A DNA stretch of 5,653 nt from Clostridiales bacterium (GTDB lineage Bacteria > Bacillota > Clostridia > Oscillospirales > CAG-272): assembly GCA_016280525.1 (NCBI GenBank), contig JAEEGW010000029.1, positions 1-5,653 on the forward strand. The letters run 5' to 3'. Shown piece by piece: positions 5,652 to 5,653 of the stretch. The first letter of the stretch is position 1. Each line of letters begins with the position of its first letter. The notes below the pieces were generated by a model that ran no database searches, was not told the DNA's origin, and saw nothing but the letters and a program-made list of their open reading frames with translations. The translations under genes and the position numbers were made by a program.

Positions 5652-5653
5652 GT

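Overview
The window looks like a chromosomal stretch from a Firmicute of the class Clostridia, probably an anaerobic gut-type lineage such as Oscillospirales or a relative. This is inferred from the Gram-positive style lipoprotein signals, the AGGAGG-like ribosome sites, the codon use, and two secreted proteins of a Cys/His-motif type I associate from memory with Clostridia. No rRNA, tRNA, CRISPR array or recognisable transposase gene is present.

Layout. All well-supported genes are on the minus strand and read from right to left as one tight operon. It starts from an AT-rich promoter region at about 5050-5100, which carries a perfect 13-bp inverted repeat. The order is: a 178-aa exported or membrane-anchored protein of unknown family (4479-5015); a 393-aa lipoprotein (3288-4469); a 405-aa lipoprotein (2074-3291); and a large ABC-2-type permease (1-2090) whose 3' end runs off the left edge. 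The junctions are a 9-nt gap, a 4-nt ATGA overlap and a 17-nt overlap, so translational coupling is likely. The permease is open for 696 codons with no internal stop and consists of two fused halves of about 350 residues, each with about six membrane segments. The two lipoproteins are diverged tandem paralogues with a shared C-x4-C-x-H-x4/6-C motif and WD/Kelch-like short beta repeats.

Right flank (about 5100-5653). This part holds no convincing complete gene. It contains a minus-strand terminator (5196-5224), a 16-bp perfect palindrome (5280-5295), short direct repeats, a GC-rich hairpin (5372-5400), a perfect 13-bp-stem bidirectional terminator (5426-5455), and the possible last 31 codons of another minus-strand gene entering from the right edge. 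The stretch from about 5311 to 5563 resembles a dispersed non-coding repeat. Next to it is a short protein-like open frame without a start codon that could be a gene remnant.

How the genes may work together (inference). The first three products are predicted to sit outside the membrane, anchored by lipid or a helix, beside a fused ABC-2 exporter-type permease. The missing partner is an ATPase, which would be expected just beyond the left edge. The cluster could be an envelope transport, self-protection or sensing module, but no substrate can be read from the sequence.
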